DNA of 64,000 nucleotides. It comes from Desulfolinea sp964487745 (GTDB lineage Bacteria; Chloroflexota; Anaerolineae; Anaerolineales; Villigracilaceae). The DNA lies in assembly GCA_964487745.1 (NCBI GenBank), contig CAZASG010000002.1, forward strand, positions 1 to 64,000, written 5' to 3'. Made by a program: the position numbers and the translations under genes. Positions within the stretch are counted from its first letter, which is position 1, and every line of letters begins with the position of its first letter. The notes below the pieces were generated by a model. The model saw nothing but the letters and a program-made list of their open reading frames with translations. It did not search any database and was not told the origin of the DNA. Shown one piece after another: positions 50,176 through 61,300 of this stretch.

Positions 50176-50664
50176 ATGAACGTCAAAAAAACTCCCAGAG
50201 AAATTTTGCAAGAAATCGCCTGGTTCAGCGAACTAAAGCCTGAACACTTCGAGAAGCTGGCAGAAATTGCCAGTATTCATGAACTCCCGGCTGATTCGGA
50301 GGTCTTTCGCGAAGGCGACAGGCAAGACAAGCTTTATATTGTTGTCGAAGGACGTGTAGCACTTGAGATATTTATCCCCCATCAAGGCAGACTGCGCATT
50401 TTGACTGCCGAGGCGATGGATGTAATCGGCTGGTCTGCAGTGACCCCGGGCATGAGAACACGCACCGCTTCTGCCAAAACAGTTATCCCCAGCACATTGA
50501 TCGGGATCGATTCAGAAGCCCTGCGTGAGATCAGCAAAGAAGACCATGAATTCGGTTATATCGTCATGCGCCGGATTGCCAATATTGTTGCCAGCCGCCT
50601 GATGGTCACCCGTCTGCAACTGCTCGATATGTTCGCTGCTCCCAGCGAGGAGAGTGAAGCATGA
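50176..50664 (+). CDS. Cyclic nucleotide-binding-domain protein without DNA-binding domain
   Basis: A 162-residue protein consisting of a CRP/FNR-type sensor beta-barrel (ELPADSEVFREGDRQDKLYI, VVEGRVALEIF) and the start of the dimerization helix. The helix-turn-helix that should follow at ~170-220 is absent: the gene ends after LQLLDMFAAP. Such truncated proteins accompany group 3b hydrogenase genes and probably act as regulatory subunits. It has GAGG before the ATG and overlaps the next gene by 4 bases (ATGA). Ligand and partner are unknown. Confidence 0.85.
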   Translation: MNVKKTPREILQEIAWFSELKPEHFEKLAEIASIHELPADSEVFREGDRQDKLYIVVEGRVALEIFIPHQGRLRILTAEAMDVIGWSAVTPGMRTRTASAKTVIPSTLIGIDSEALREISKEDHEFGYIVMRRIANIVASRLMVTRLQLLDMFAAPSEESEA

Positions 50665-51782
50665 GCGAAGAAAGACTTGAGATCGGCAGCACTTATGTAC
50701 TGAAGAAAACTGATTTTGATACTCTGCTTGACCGTCTTCATGAGAAGGGTTTTGAAACGATTGGCGCAAAAGTCGAGAATGAGACGCTGGTTTATGTCCC
50801 CATCTCAAAACTGGACGATTTCCCTCAAGGCTATGTCTCGGAGCAGGAAGCCGGGCACTTCCGTCTGACACAAACCAATCACGAACGCTATTTCGACTAC
50901 ATCCCCGGTGCCCATTCGTGGAAACAATTTCTCTTCCCCTCCCGCACTGAGCTATTCACCCTGCGCAAGAACGGGAATTGGCAGACCGAACTTCCCAGCG
51001 AAGATCAGCCTAAATACGCCTTTATTGGCGTGCGTGGCTGCGAGTTGAGCGCCATCCAAATTCAAGATGGGATTTTCATGCGTGAAGATTTCACCGATCC
51101 CGTTTACGCGAAACGGCGCCAAAATCTTTTCATCCTAACGATCAACTGTCTGCACCCGGCAAATGCCTGTTTCTGTACATCCATGGAAACGGGACCCAAA
51201 GCAGGCGCCGGTTTCGATCTTTCGCTGACCGAGCTCGATGATGTTTTCCTGCTGGAAGTCGGGTCAGAAATGGGACGCCTGATCTTACAGGGGATGCCCC
51301 TCGAGGCAGCCAGTGGCTTCGTCTTGCAGGCGGCACAAAAGGGACTTGAACGTGCTGCCCGTCAAATGACACGAGAACTCGACACGAGCGATCTGCCCCA
51401 ACTGATGCTATCGAATCTCGATCATCCCCATTGGCATGAGATCGCCGAACGCTGTCTCTCCTGCGGGAACTGCACCCAGGTCTGCCCGACCTGCTTCTGC
51501 TGGGACACGGTAGACACATCCGATCTGCTTGGCAAAGAAACCAAGCGAGAACGTGTCTGGGACTCTTGCTTCAATATCGGTTATTCGTATCAGGCTGGCG
51601 GAAATACCCGACCCACCATCCACGCCCGCTATCGCCAATGGCTCAGTCACAAATTGGGCACATGGAAAGAACAGAACGGCACGTTGGGCTGTGTTGGCTG
51701 TGGTCGCTGCATCGTCTGGTGTCCGGCTGGCATTGACCTGACAGAGGAAGTCCCTGCTTTCCGGGAGGATAAAAAGGCATGA
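50661..51782 (+). CDS. Group 3b-type hydrogenase beta subunit (4Fe-4S protein)
   Basis: A 373-residue iron-sulfur protein with two ferredoxin-like clusters: CLSCGNCTQVCPTCFCWDT (~265-283) and CVGCGRCIVWCPAGIDL (~345-361). It matches the beta subunit of sulfhydrogenase/soluble NADP-reducing [NiFe] hydrogenases, the electron-relay arm between the [NiFe] core and the flavin subunit. Further N-terminal cysteines (CLHPANACFC) may bind an additional cluster. It overlaps both neighbouring genes by 4 bases, so the operon is tightly coupled. Confidence 0.9.
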   Translation: MSEERLEIGSTYVLKKTDFDTLLDRLHEKGFETIGAKVENETLVYVPISKLDDFPQGYVSEQEAGHFRLTQTNHERYFDYIPGAHSWKQFLFPSRTELFTLRKNGNWQTELPSEDQPKYAFIGVRGCELSAIQIQDGIFMREDFTDPVYAKRRQNLFILTINCLHPANACFCTSMETGPKAGAGFDLSLTELDDVFLLEVGSEMGRLILQGMPLEAASGFVLQAAQKGLERAARQMTRELDTSDLPQLMLSNLDHPHWHEIAERCLSCGNCTQVCPTCFCWDTVDTSDLLGKETKRERVWDSCFNIGYSYQAGGNTRPTIHARYRQWLSHKLGTWKEQNGTLGCVGCGRCIVWCPAGIDLTEEVPAFREDKKA

Positions 51783-52645
51783 CAACGATAATGACAAAAC
51801 CTGCTGCTGTACATGAAGAAGCTCCTCTTGCTCCTCATTGGGCTGAAGTAATTGAGATCACCCCCGAAGCTGAAGGCATCTCAACTTATTGGTTGAAATT
51901 GCAGGATGAAAATCTGGCGAAAACCTACAGCTTTCTGCCTGGGCAGTTCAATATGGTCTATATTCCCGGGTATGGCGAGGCTGCCATTTCCATCAGTTCC
52001 GACCCCGAAGATCGCACCCGCATTGGGCATACCATCCGCTTCGTCGGTAACGTGACCCGCGCCGTTAGCCGCCTGAAGGTCGGCGATGTAGTCGGCATCC
52101 GCGGACCTTTCGGTACGCCCTGGCCTATGGACGAACTCGAAGGTCTCGATGTAACCATCGCTGGTGGCGGTATTGGGCTGGCCCCATTACGCCCAGCCAT
52201 TTATCACATCATGAACCATCGTGAGCGCTATGGCAAAGTGCATATTCTCTACGGTGCTCGTACTCCTAACGACATGCTTTATCCCGAAGAATATGCAAAA
52301 TGGGAAGAACACGATATCCAGATTGCTACAACTGTTGACCGCGCCGATGATAGCTGGACAGGCTCCGTAGGTGTTGTACCGATGCTCTTTTATCGCTATC
52401 GTATGGATGCCCCCAAATCAGTGGTACTGACCTGTGGCCCTGAGATCATGATCCGTTTTGTGATCTTCGAAGGTCTCGCACGCCGCGTACCTGCCGACCA
52501 TATCTACGTCTCTCTTGAGCGCAATATGAAATGCGGGCAAGGCTCCTGTGGACATTGTCAAATGGGGCAATATTTCATCTGCAAAGATGGTCCCGTCTTC
52601 CGCTTTGATCAATTGGAAGATTTCTTCAACGTGGAGGAATTCTAA
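51779..52645 (+). CDS. Group 3b-type hydrogenase gamma subunit (FAD/NAD(P) oxidoreductase)
   Basis: A 288-residue flavoprotein with an FAD-binding ferredoxin-reductase fold (FLPGQFNMVYIPGYGEAAIS), an NAD(P)-binding domain (VTIAGGGIGLAPLRPAIYHI) and a C-terminal [2Fe-2S] site (MKCGQGSCGHCQMGQYFICK). It matches the dihydroorotate-dehydrogenase-like HydG/gamma subunit that exchanges electrons with NAD(P)H. It overlaps the beta and delta subunit genes by 4 and 1 bases. Confidence 0.92.
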   Translation: MTTIMTKPAAVHEEAPLAPHWAEVIEITPEAEGISTYWLKLQDENLAKTYSFLPGQFNMVYIPGYGEAAISISSDPEDRTRIGHTIRFVGNVTRAVSRLKVGDVVGIRGPFGTPWPMDELEGLDVTIAGGGIGLAPLRPAIYHIMNHRERYGKVHILYGARTPNDMLYPEEYAKWEEHDIQIATTVDRADDSWTGSVGVVPMLFYRYRMDAPKSVVLTCGPEIMIRFVIFEGLARRVPADHIYVSLERNMKCGQGSCGHCQMGQYFICKDGPVFRFDQLEDFFNVEEF

Positions 52646-53424
52646 TGGCTAAACCCACCGTTGCCGTACATAAATTCTCGTCCTGTGATGGATGCCAACT
52701 CCAGATATTGAATATGGAAGATGAAATTCTCGATCTGGCAGAAGCCATCGACATCGCTTATTTCCTCGAAGCAACCCGAGATTCCCGACCGGGGCCCTAC
52801 GACATTTCCATTGTCGAAGGGTCGGTTACGACCGAACATGAGATCAAGCGCATCAAGAAGATCCGCCGTGAATCCGACCTGCTGATCGCCATCGGCACCT
52901 GTGCCACAGCCGGCGGTATTCAGGCGCTGCGTAATATCGCCGATGCGGATGAATATGCCAATATCGTTTATCCCCGCTCTGAATATCTGAGCTATTTGAA
53001 GCAGGCTGCGCCCATTTCCGAGTATGTACGCGTGGATATGGAGTTGTGGGGCTGCCCGATCAACAAATACCAATTATTGGAAGTGATCGTTGCCCTGCTC
53101 CAAAATCGTCGTCCCGTGCTGCCGCAAACCAGTGTTTGTATGGAGTGTAAGCAGGCAGGCACGATCTGCGTGTTGGTGTCTGAGGGAGCACCCTGTATCG
53201 GTCCGGCAACCCAGGCCGGGTGTGGAGCGGTCTGCCCCACCAGCGGCCGAGGGTGTTACGGATGTTTCGGTCCGGTCACCCAGGCAAATACCGAATCGCT
53301 CTCCGACATCCTGACATCGGTTGAACGCTACCCTGGCGAGACCCGTCAGCTCTTTAGTAATATCAGCAACTTTGCGCCTGTCTTCCACGAAGCAGCGAAG
53401 AAACTTGAAGAGAAGGAGGCATAG
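52645..53424 (+). CDS. Group 3b-type hydrogenase delta (small) subunit
   Basis: A 259-residue protein of the [NiFe]-hydrogenase small-subunit/NuoB-like fold. The proximal cluster ligands begin at Cys14 and Cys17 (FSSCDGCQLQILNM); further cysteines are in IGTCATAGG and CMECKQAGT, and CPTSGRGCYGCFG supplies more ligands. It relays electrons from the alpha subunit. It has no Tat signal, so the enzyme is cytoplasmic, as in group 3. Confidence 0.92.
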   Translation: MAKPTVAVHKFSSCDGCQLQILNMEDEILDLAEAIDIAYFLEATRDSRPGPYDISIVEGSVTTEHEIKRIKKIRRESDLLIAIGTCATAGGIQALRNIADADEYANIVYPRSEYLSYLKQAAPISEYVRVDMELWGCPINKYQLLEVIVALLQNRRPVLPQTSVCMECKQAGTICVLVSEGAPCIGPATQAGCGAVCPTSGRGCYGCFGPVTQANTESLSDILTSVERYPGETRQLFSNISNFAPVFHEAAKKLEEKEA

Positions 53425-53425
53425 T

Positions 53426-54712
53426 ATGGGCAAGAGAATTTCAGTGCCGGAATTGGCACGCGTTGAGGGTGAAGGCGGTCTGCATATCGCCCTGGAAGGC
53501 GATAAAATTGAAGAACTGCGACTGGATATTTACGAGCCACCGCGCTTTTTTGAAGGCTTTTTACAGGGGCGCTATTTGCAGGAAGTGCCCGACATCACCG
53601 CCCGCATCTGCGGTATTTGCCCTGTGGCGTATCAGATGAGTTCTGTCTACGCGCTGGAAAAAGCCGTTGGTGCCGAAATCACGCCCGATATTCGCAAATT
53701 ACGCCGCCTGCTCTATTGTGGCGAATATATCGAGAGCCACGCCCTGCATATTTATATGCTTCAGGCTCCCGACCTTCTAGGATATGAGAGTGCGCTCAGT
53801 TTGGCAGCCGTTGCGCCTGATGTGGTAAAAACGGCTTTGCGCCTGAAGAAGATCGGCAACCAACTGCTGCGCAATATCGGTGGGCGTTCTGTACATCCCG
53901 TCAGCGCAATGGTGGGCGGTTTCTATCGCTGGCCCAAAGCCGAGAAACTTAAAGAGATGCTCCCTGATCTACGCTGGGGACTGGAAGCCTCCAAAGAGAC
54001 GGTACGCTGGTCTATAACACTGCCCTATCCCGAAATGGACGTGGATTACGAATTCGTTGCCCTGACTTTACCTGACGAATACGCCATCATCGAAGGCAAC
54101 GTGCTTTCGAGCAAGACCGGCACGATTCCCATCGAAAAGTTTATTGATATTTACCCTGAAAAGCACGTCCGCCACTCAAATGCGCTCCACAGCCTGAATG
54201 CAAAAGGTGACCCTTATCTGGTCGGTCCGCTGGCACGCTTGAATCTAAACCATGAGAAACTGCATCCGGAAGCAAAGGCGATCGTGGATGAGTTGGATCT
54301 CGAATTCCCGATCACAAACCCCTACAAGGCGCTGATCGCTCGTGCAGTGGAGTTGGTCGATGCATATGCCCTGGCAATTGACCTGATCGAAAATTACGCC
54401 CCTGAAGGTCCCAGCCATGTAAAGCTGGATTTGAAAGTTGGCAAAGGCTGTGCCGGGACGGAAGCGCCGCGCGGTCTGCTCTATCACGACTACGAAGTGG
54501 ACGAGAAGGGCTTCGTCCAGAGTGCGCATATCATGCCGCCCACGGCGCAGAACCTGGCACGCATTGAAGAAGATTTACGCCAACTAATCCCGCAAGTGAT
54601 CGACAAGCCCCAAGACGAAGCGACGCTGGATTGCGAGCATTTGATCCGCTCTTATGATCCGTGCATTTCTTGTGCAACGCATTTCTTGACGTTGAATATC
54701 GAAAGAAAATAA
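53426..54712 (+). CDS. [NiFe] hydrogenase alpha (large) subunit, group 3b-type
   Basis: A 428-residue catalytic subunit. The N-terminal nickel ligands lie in ARICGICPVAYQ (Cys62, Cys65) and the C-terminal ligands in DPCISCATH (Cys413, Cys416, with His419). Nine residues follow His419 (FLTLNIERK); they are the tail expected to be cut by a maturation endopeptidase, whose gene follows at 54792. The ATG at 53426 has AGGAGG upstream; the longer upstream frame lies in the delta subunit. The enzyme probably oxidizes or produces H2 with NAD(P)H. Confidence 0.94.
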   Translation: MGKRISVPELARVEGEGGLHIALEGDKIEELRLDIYEPPRFFEGFLQGRYLQEVPDITARICGICPVAYQMSSVYALEKAVGAEITPDIRKLRRLLYCGEYIESHALHIYMLQAPDLLGYESALSLAAVAPDVVKTALRLKKIGNQLLRNIGGRSVHPVSAMVGGFYRWPKAEKLKEMLPDLRWGLEASKETVRWSITLPYPEMDVDYEFVALTLPDEYAIIEGNVLSSKTGTIPIEKFIDIYPEKHVRHSNALHSLNAKGDPYLVGPLARLNLNHEKLHPEAKAIVDELDLEFPITNPYKALIARAVELVDAYALAIDLIENYAPEGPSHVKLDLKVGKGCAGTEAPRGLLYHDYEVDEKGFVQSAHIMPPTAQNLARIEEDLRQLIPQVIDKPQDEATLDCEHLIRSYDPCISCATHFLTLNIERK

Positions 54713-54717
54713 CCCTT

Positions 54718-54781
54718 GCCCCTCTGCCCTATCGGGCATCTCCCCCAAATGCGACAAAAAGATATCGAATTTGGGGGAGAA
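54718..54781. repeat. Dispersed C-rich/G-rich hairpin repeat between hydrogenase and protease genes
   Basis: CCTCTGCCCTATCGGGCATC followed by the perfect 12-base arms TCTCCCCCAAAT (54739-54750) and ATTTGGGGGAGA (54769-54780). It resembles the unit at 21838. It lies inside the hydrogenase operon, and its GGGGGAG arm is the only ribosome-binding-like sequence before the protease gene. Confidence 0.65.
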
Positions 54782-54791
54782 AAATAACCCT

Positions 54792-55265
54792 ATGAAAAAA
54801 ATCATCCTTATCGGCATCGGACAAAAATTACGTGGCGATGATGCTGTTGGTCCCGAGGTGGTTCAAGCGTGGGAACGACAATATTCTGAAAGCGCAAAGC
54901 ATGTGCGCGTGGAGATCAGCCAACTCCCCGGCCTAGAGCTATTGGGCTTGTTCGGGGATACGGAAATCGCCATTTTGGTGGATGCCGTTCAAAGTGGGGG
55001 CGAAGCGGGTACGGTACACGTCACGGGGCTCGACCAAGTTGTTTCCTTTGGAGCAGGTTCCGGGTCCGTGCATGGCTTCGGCGTTGCAGAGACGTTGGCG
55101 CTCGGTCAACAGGTCGATCCCGACGCCATCCCGGAGAAAGTCATCATTATCGGCATCGAAGCGGGGAATATGGATTTGGGGAAACCGATCAGCGAAGCGG
55201 TACGAGCGAGCATCCCTGATGCGGTGAGGAAGATCGAAGAAATTATCCAGAAAGACAGGGATTAA
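54792..55265 (+). CDS. Hydrogenase maturation protease (HycI/HyaD family)
   Basis: A 157-residue nickel-dependent endopeptidase that removes the C-terminal tail of the [NiFe] large subunit after metal insertion. The N-terminal GIGQKLRGDDAVGPEVV gives the family's G-x-N/D-D-x-x-G pattern, and VDAVQSGGEAGTVHV plus SVHGFGVAETLALG supply the metal ligands. Its substrate is presumably the alpha subunit 79 bases upstream. The ATG at 54792 is preceded by repeat DNA, with a GGAG ~12 bases away. Confidence 0.9.
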   Translation: MKKIILIGIGQKLRGDDAVGPEVVQAWERQYSESAKHVRVEISQLPGLELLGLFGDTEIAILVDAVQSGGEAGTVHVTGLDQVVSFGAGSGSVHGFGVAETLALGQQVDPDAIPEKVIIIGIEAGNMDLGKPISEAVRASIPDAVRKIEEIIQKDRD

Positions 55266-55267
55266 AG

Positions 55268-55302
55268 ACAAAATCGGGAGCCAAATGGCTCCCGATTTTG
55301 TT
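55268..55302 (+). terminator. Terminator after the hydrogenase operon
   Basis: A 15-bp stem (ACAAAATCGGGAGCC with GGCTCCCGATTTTGT) with an AAAT loop and following T residues. It lies 3 bases after the protease stop and just beyond the end of the convergent giant gene. Confidence 0.85.
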
Positions 55303-55310
55303 TAGAGCAA

Positions 55311-58300
55311 TTATTTGTGAATAACGATCGACCCTCCTTTGATGGCAACGCTTGGATCGGCGTCATCAGGCAAGGTTGGGTGATTATCGTAGACAATCAC
55401 GCCTGTTGATGTATCCCAGATCTTAATGCGGAAGTAATCATCTCCATCGCCTGAGATCTTCCCGTCAATGACCGTGACAAAGAAACTGTATCCACTAGCA
55501 TCATTGACCGTCCCGGTGCCCTGGAATTGTGCTCTTTCGCCAGAGACCACCAACCAATCGTAGGCTGTACTCTTGAAACGCAGATCGTTGACTTTGAAGT
55601 TCGTATTGCCAAAGGGCATCTTGGCGTCCATATGGTATTTAGCGTTGAAGCCAAAATTTGCTTTATCAGATGTTTCGGGGTCTGTGAACCAACCGCCGCC
55701 AGTGACAAAGCCACCTTCAGGATCAAAGACGACGACATATTGATAATATTCAGTCGCAACGCCATCGTCATCATCAGTGACTATCAGTGTAAGCGTGTAT
55801 ACACCGGGCACAGCGTATTGATGTGCTCCTGTGAGATAGTAGCCGCTGACCACGCCCGCAGAGGATGTTCCATCACCCCAATCCCAGAGAGCGGTATGGG
55901 TATCTTCAACACCAGGATCAGTAAAGAAAGCATTGACATCAACCACTTCATCAACCTGAACAGGGTCAATCGGTGCTGAGATCTCTGTGATCTGCGGCGC
56001 AACATTAAGGACTTCGATCTGAACCGTATCCGTATCAGACAGATCACCTGTATCGGTAACCTGCAAACCTATGGTGTAAAGTCCGTTTTCGGTGAAGCTC
56101 CAGTCAACAGTAAGTCCGACTGCATCATCATACTCACCGTCATTATCCAGATCCCAGTTGTATGTCAACTCGTCATTGTCGGGATCGGATGAGCCGACTG
56201 CGTTCAGCGTAAATATTTCGCCCTCGTTGACAACCTGGTCGGCACCTGCATCGGCAATCGGTGGTGAATTCGTGAAGAAAGCCAACTCAAAGAGACTCAA
56301 ACTGCTGATCTCAATGGTCAGCAGATTCGCCACCATATCACAGCTCGGGTTGACGACACATGAGGCAGTCATGATGACGCCGTCCTTAATGAGTAGCAAG
56401 TTTGCCTCTTCATAGGTAGTGCCGTCGATGATGCCGTCATCGTCTGCATCGTCCCAGCGTAGAGTCAGGAGAGCAGGCGGATCAAAGATCGTTCCTTCGG
56501 GTTGGATACTGTAACTCTGGATGACGAAAAGCTCGCCTTCAAAGTTGGTTACTTCGTAACCTGCACCACTGTCTGTAATGGAGAAACTGATCTCATCAGA
56601 AAGCGCATTATCAGGAATATCGAGAGAAGCATTACCATCCAGAGTTTCAACGGTACCACCATCTGAGCCAACCACACTTGCTCCTGAAGCGCCAGGATCG
56701 CAGGTGTCAGTATCATCATCCGGGCAGGGATCAAGGACATCGGCAACGCCATCGCCATCTACATCACGCTGATCGGGGTTATAGTCTTCAGGCGCATTAT
56801 CGTCACCGTCGGCGATATGATCACCATCGGTATCAAAGTAAAGGGAAATGCTGCCGTCTGGGGCGATCACCTTGATAAAGTTGAACGTCAATGTTGGGGC
56901 AACGAAAACCCCATCTCCACGATCAACAAACTCTGCCGCGCCAACAGGAAGCATAGCAACCAACTCCTGCCCTGAATCCAGATCAAGGTAAGTCGCGTTA
57001 AGGGTAAGATCACTGACCGTCTTATAACGGAATTGGCTGTTCCCCTCCCCAAAGGGATCCTGGCCAGAGTACCAGCGGTACACCCATTCAGTACCTGCAT
57101 AGGCATCGATCTCCACATCATTTAGTGGCAGATCGCATTCGGCTTCGCCCTGCGGACAGGCACCAGCACCGGCATGGTCAACAATATGCACGGTTGTGTA
57201 AACATCATGCATAGCCGTAGCGCGCACAATATCGTACTGTAATTCAATATAGGGGTTCCCATGAGGCTGCGCCAGCGGGTCAAAATCAAAGAAAGTGGCC
57301 TCCGGGACACCATCAACATGATCCCAGAACTGAACCATAAGCGGAACACCGTTCTCATCCAGGAATTCCGCATTGGCACAGCCAATTGCCACCGAGGGGC
57401 CCGTAGCGGAGATAAAGCCATCCACAGGTCCCGGGGGCACCTTCTGCACTACAAACTCCCCATTCAGATCGGTGCAAACATGCCAGCTGTAGCGTTCGCC
57501 ATTAAAGATCGGTCCATTAACCCAGACTTCAACATCGCTAAGCGGCTGTCCATCCAGAAGGACCGTGCCGCGAATTTCTCCTATGGGCGAGGCAACATAC
57601 GTTTTATTCTCGCCGGCAAATTGGGCTACATCCAGAGCTGTGATGACTTCGATATCGAGGACATCCCATTCAAATTCTTCATCACCGGGGATGGCAAAAT
57701 CCACCAACCAGTTTCCAGCCCCATCCGCCAGCGTGTGGCGGCGAATACCAAATTGCCAGGCTTCCACAAAGACATGGCTGCCGGGCGACGCCGTTCCACT
57801 GACCTGATCGTTTGCTGCGTCAAGAGTGCCAAGCTCAAGCTCGGTCGCAACGCTCTCTTTGGTGATCTCTCCATTGGAAACAACTGCGCGATAACCGGGC
57901 TGCATCTCGAACGCATCACCATAATAGAAAATCGCATGCGGGAAGTGGAAATCAGTTGCAAACCAGGCTTGCGCCACAACCTGGGGTTCCGGATTGTAGA
58001 TGAGATTGTCATTCTGATCATAGATGTGCAGAGTCAACTCATCACCGATGTCCCAGAAGGGAGCCCAGATCAATTTTTCAGTGTAGGAAATGTTGACGAG
58101 TCCGCCCCCGCATTCCTGCCTGCTACCGTTATATCCAAGTGACCAACAACCCGAGTCAGCCTCTCGCACAGCCGTATCCCGCACAACTGCCGCCAACGCA
58201 GCACGATTGATAAGCAATTCACCACCCTGCAAGACCGCCGTTTCTTCGATGCGTTCAAGCAGCAAGCGTGCAGCATCATAATAAAGAACGGCAAAGTTGC

Positions 58301-61300
58301 TCGGCTCAAGTCCAAAGCGGGCGCCAAAGTCGTAATTCCAGGCCTGCACACTCTGCTGTCCACGTAGTTCATCGAGCCAATAGGCCGAATCATGGTCAAA
58401 ATCAGAGAAGATCGTGCGATTAAAGACCGTTGGTCCATAAGCAGGCACTGTTTGCATTGTGGCAGAGCCGGAGAGCATCACAAGCCCGGCTTCTTCGTAG
58501 ATCGGCGCACCGCCTTTGACGCTGCTCGAGCAAATATGCCCGATCACGCCCACTATGCTTGGGTCTTGAATAACCTGCAAGGCAGCCTGCTCGCCTGAAG
58601 CGAAATCACAGGCGCTGTCAAATTCGGTGAACTGGACATCAAATCCCTCAACGGGGCCGTGATCTTCAATAGCCATCTGCAAAGCACGGATGGCATCTTC
58701 ACCGATGAAAGTCACTGGTCCTGTCAGATCGACGGCGGCTGCCAGATTAATGGTTTCGCCAGGCTGAACGACCACATCGGTCGTTGGCACAAAGCCTGCA
58801 TCGGGCGAAGTCAAAATTGAGAAATCTACAATGGTCTGGTTACCATCTTCATCACGTTGTCTGGCGCTCCCCTCGCTGCCAACTTGCAGATCGAAGCCCC
58901 AGGCACCAAAATCTGCTTGCCAGGTGCCACCACTATCGGCAACAATGCTAAAGCCCACGCAATCGGAGAGGTCGTAGTTGTTGCATACATTAAGATCGAT
59001 CTGTTCGTTCGGGGCAGATGTCCCTGAAACGGTATCAAGCCCAAGGTCCACGTTCGTGATCGACAAGTCTGACACCGTGTACGTAGCTTCAGGGACTCCT
59101 TCCACGAAGATCGTGAAGCCAGGTTCAATATCCACCCTACCCGCCAACTCAAATCGGGCAATAGTCCCCACATCCGGATACATCCCTGAGAAGAATTCAG
59201 GCAGCGGCACGGATGTTCTGGTTTCAAAATAATCACCAACTTCCGGGGTTGCGGGATCGTCAATGATAATGCTGACTTCATCTCCAGCCCAGTTATATAT
59301 CTCGACCACCTCGTTGCTCGGCATCGATTCGTCAGCAGCGTAAACGCCAATGGTCGGTGGCGCATAGGTCCACAGATCGTAGTAGGGAACCAGACCAAAA
59401 CTGGACACAAATCTGGGGTTGACGTAATTAACCGTATCGTAGAAGAAGACAGGAATGACGGCCACATCATCTTCCACCAATATTCGCTCAGCATCCTGCA
59501 AATAGGAGATACGCTGGGCAGTATCGGCTTCGCTGAGGCTAAGATCGATCAAGTTTCTGTATTGGGCGTTATCCCAACCTGTAAAGCTTCTATCCGAATC
59601 CGGGTGGAAGAGATCGTTGAGAATATTATTGGCATCAAAGTAATCGATCCGCCAGCCTAACCTATATAGATGGTAGTCACAATTGGATGGGTTATCTTGA
59701 CAACCATGCAGGTTGTCAAGATAGGCAGACCAATCTTCAAACTCTACCCGTACAGGGATATTGAGTATGGTACGCCACTGTTCAGCGACATATTCCATCG
59801 GCCCCTCATGTCCATTATTGGCATAAAGCACGATCTCAGGGAAACCTGCCCCGCCAGGATAACCGGCATCGCTCAAATAGGTTTGTGCTTGAGCCGCATC
59901 AAAGGGGTGTCCAACGTTGCTGCCCTGATAGCTCGGGAAATCGGGAGAGATCACACCGGTGGCATCTTCACGCCAGGGCATATCGAGAACATTATCCAAT
60001 AGATCGCGCCGATCAAATGCCGAAGCCAAAGCCTTTCTAACTAGCGGGTTATCCATCGGGGCTTTTCCAACATTCACACCGAAGTAATAGATACCCGGAG
60101 CAGGCGAGAGCACCCGATCAGAGAGCAAATCAGGGTTATTCTCCGTATTCGGCAGGACATCGATGATCCCTTGGTGATAAGCGTCGACTTGAGTGCCAAC
60201 GTCTCCTATCACAGAAAAACCGATCTGTTCAAAGGTCACATCACCAGCGTTATGGAAAGTTTGAGAACGTTCCATCAGCAAGTGCCCATCATCATGTTCG
60301 AGCAAGATATAGGGGCCATTCCCTACAAAGTTTTCGGGGTTTGTCCAACCATCCCCATACTGAACGATCAAATCTTCACGCACAGGAACAATTCCCGGGC
60401 TCGCCAAGATCTGCGGGAAATAAGCCGCAGGACTATGGAGTGTGATCTGCAATATATGATCACCCTGTGCCAGTAGCCCAACAGAACTCGGATCTGGATT
60501 CAAACCATCATAGAAATCCTGTGCCCCTGCGATCGGGAACAACAGGTATGCGTAATCAGTAGCAGTATCGGGTGCCAACATGCGCAAGAATCCATCCACA
60601 AAATGTTGTGCAAGAACTGGTGTGCCGTCATCCCAATAGGCGTCATCACGCAAGGTGATGGTGTAAACCAGACCATCAAGTGAAAGTGAATGATCTATTG
60701 CGGCAGCATCAAACAGAGTACCGCTGTCGTCTATGCGGAAGAGCGGTTCCCAAAGCAAGTTGGAGATCGACCAGCTTTCATAGTCAAATCCGAGCCGATT
60801 TAGATCAGGGCTGTAGGGGATCGAAACAACCAGCGGCACTTCATCAGGGGCTTCCCAAATGGAAGGCCCTTCACCCCAGTATTCCAGAGTGCCATCATCG
60901 CTGCCATCCGGATTCAATTGGATGGCACGCCCCCAATCCCCTTCCTGAATATCAGCCAATTCCTGCTCAAAATCTTCGTCACCTACTTGTGAGTAATCTG
61001 CTACCCATAAACCGGCACCATCTGCCGTGACATAGCGTGCGTTCCCCTCCTGTGACCAAATATTTACCGCCACACGTGAACCCGGGTCTGCGATGCCGCT
61101 GACCGTATCGTTCTCGTAATTAACTTCGTTTATCGTTAATTGTGAAACCAAGACCGTCTTGCTCGCAGTATCACCCGACATGGTCACATAATGACCGACT
61201 TGTAAGTCGAAGACACCGTTCAGGTCGAAGCAAGGGTTGCCACACCAGGGATCATCGTCCACGTTTCTGGTGTCTTCATACAATATGCCGTTGTTTGGAT

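Noticed and set aside
57261..58142. Plus-strand open frame within the giant repeat gene
   Set aside because: Lies opposite a continuous, domain-bearing frame and has no recognizable protein features.
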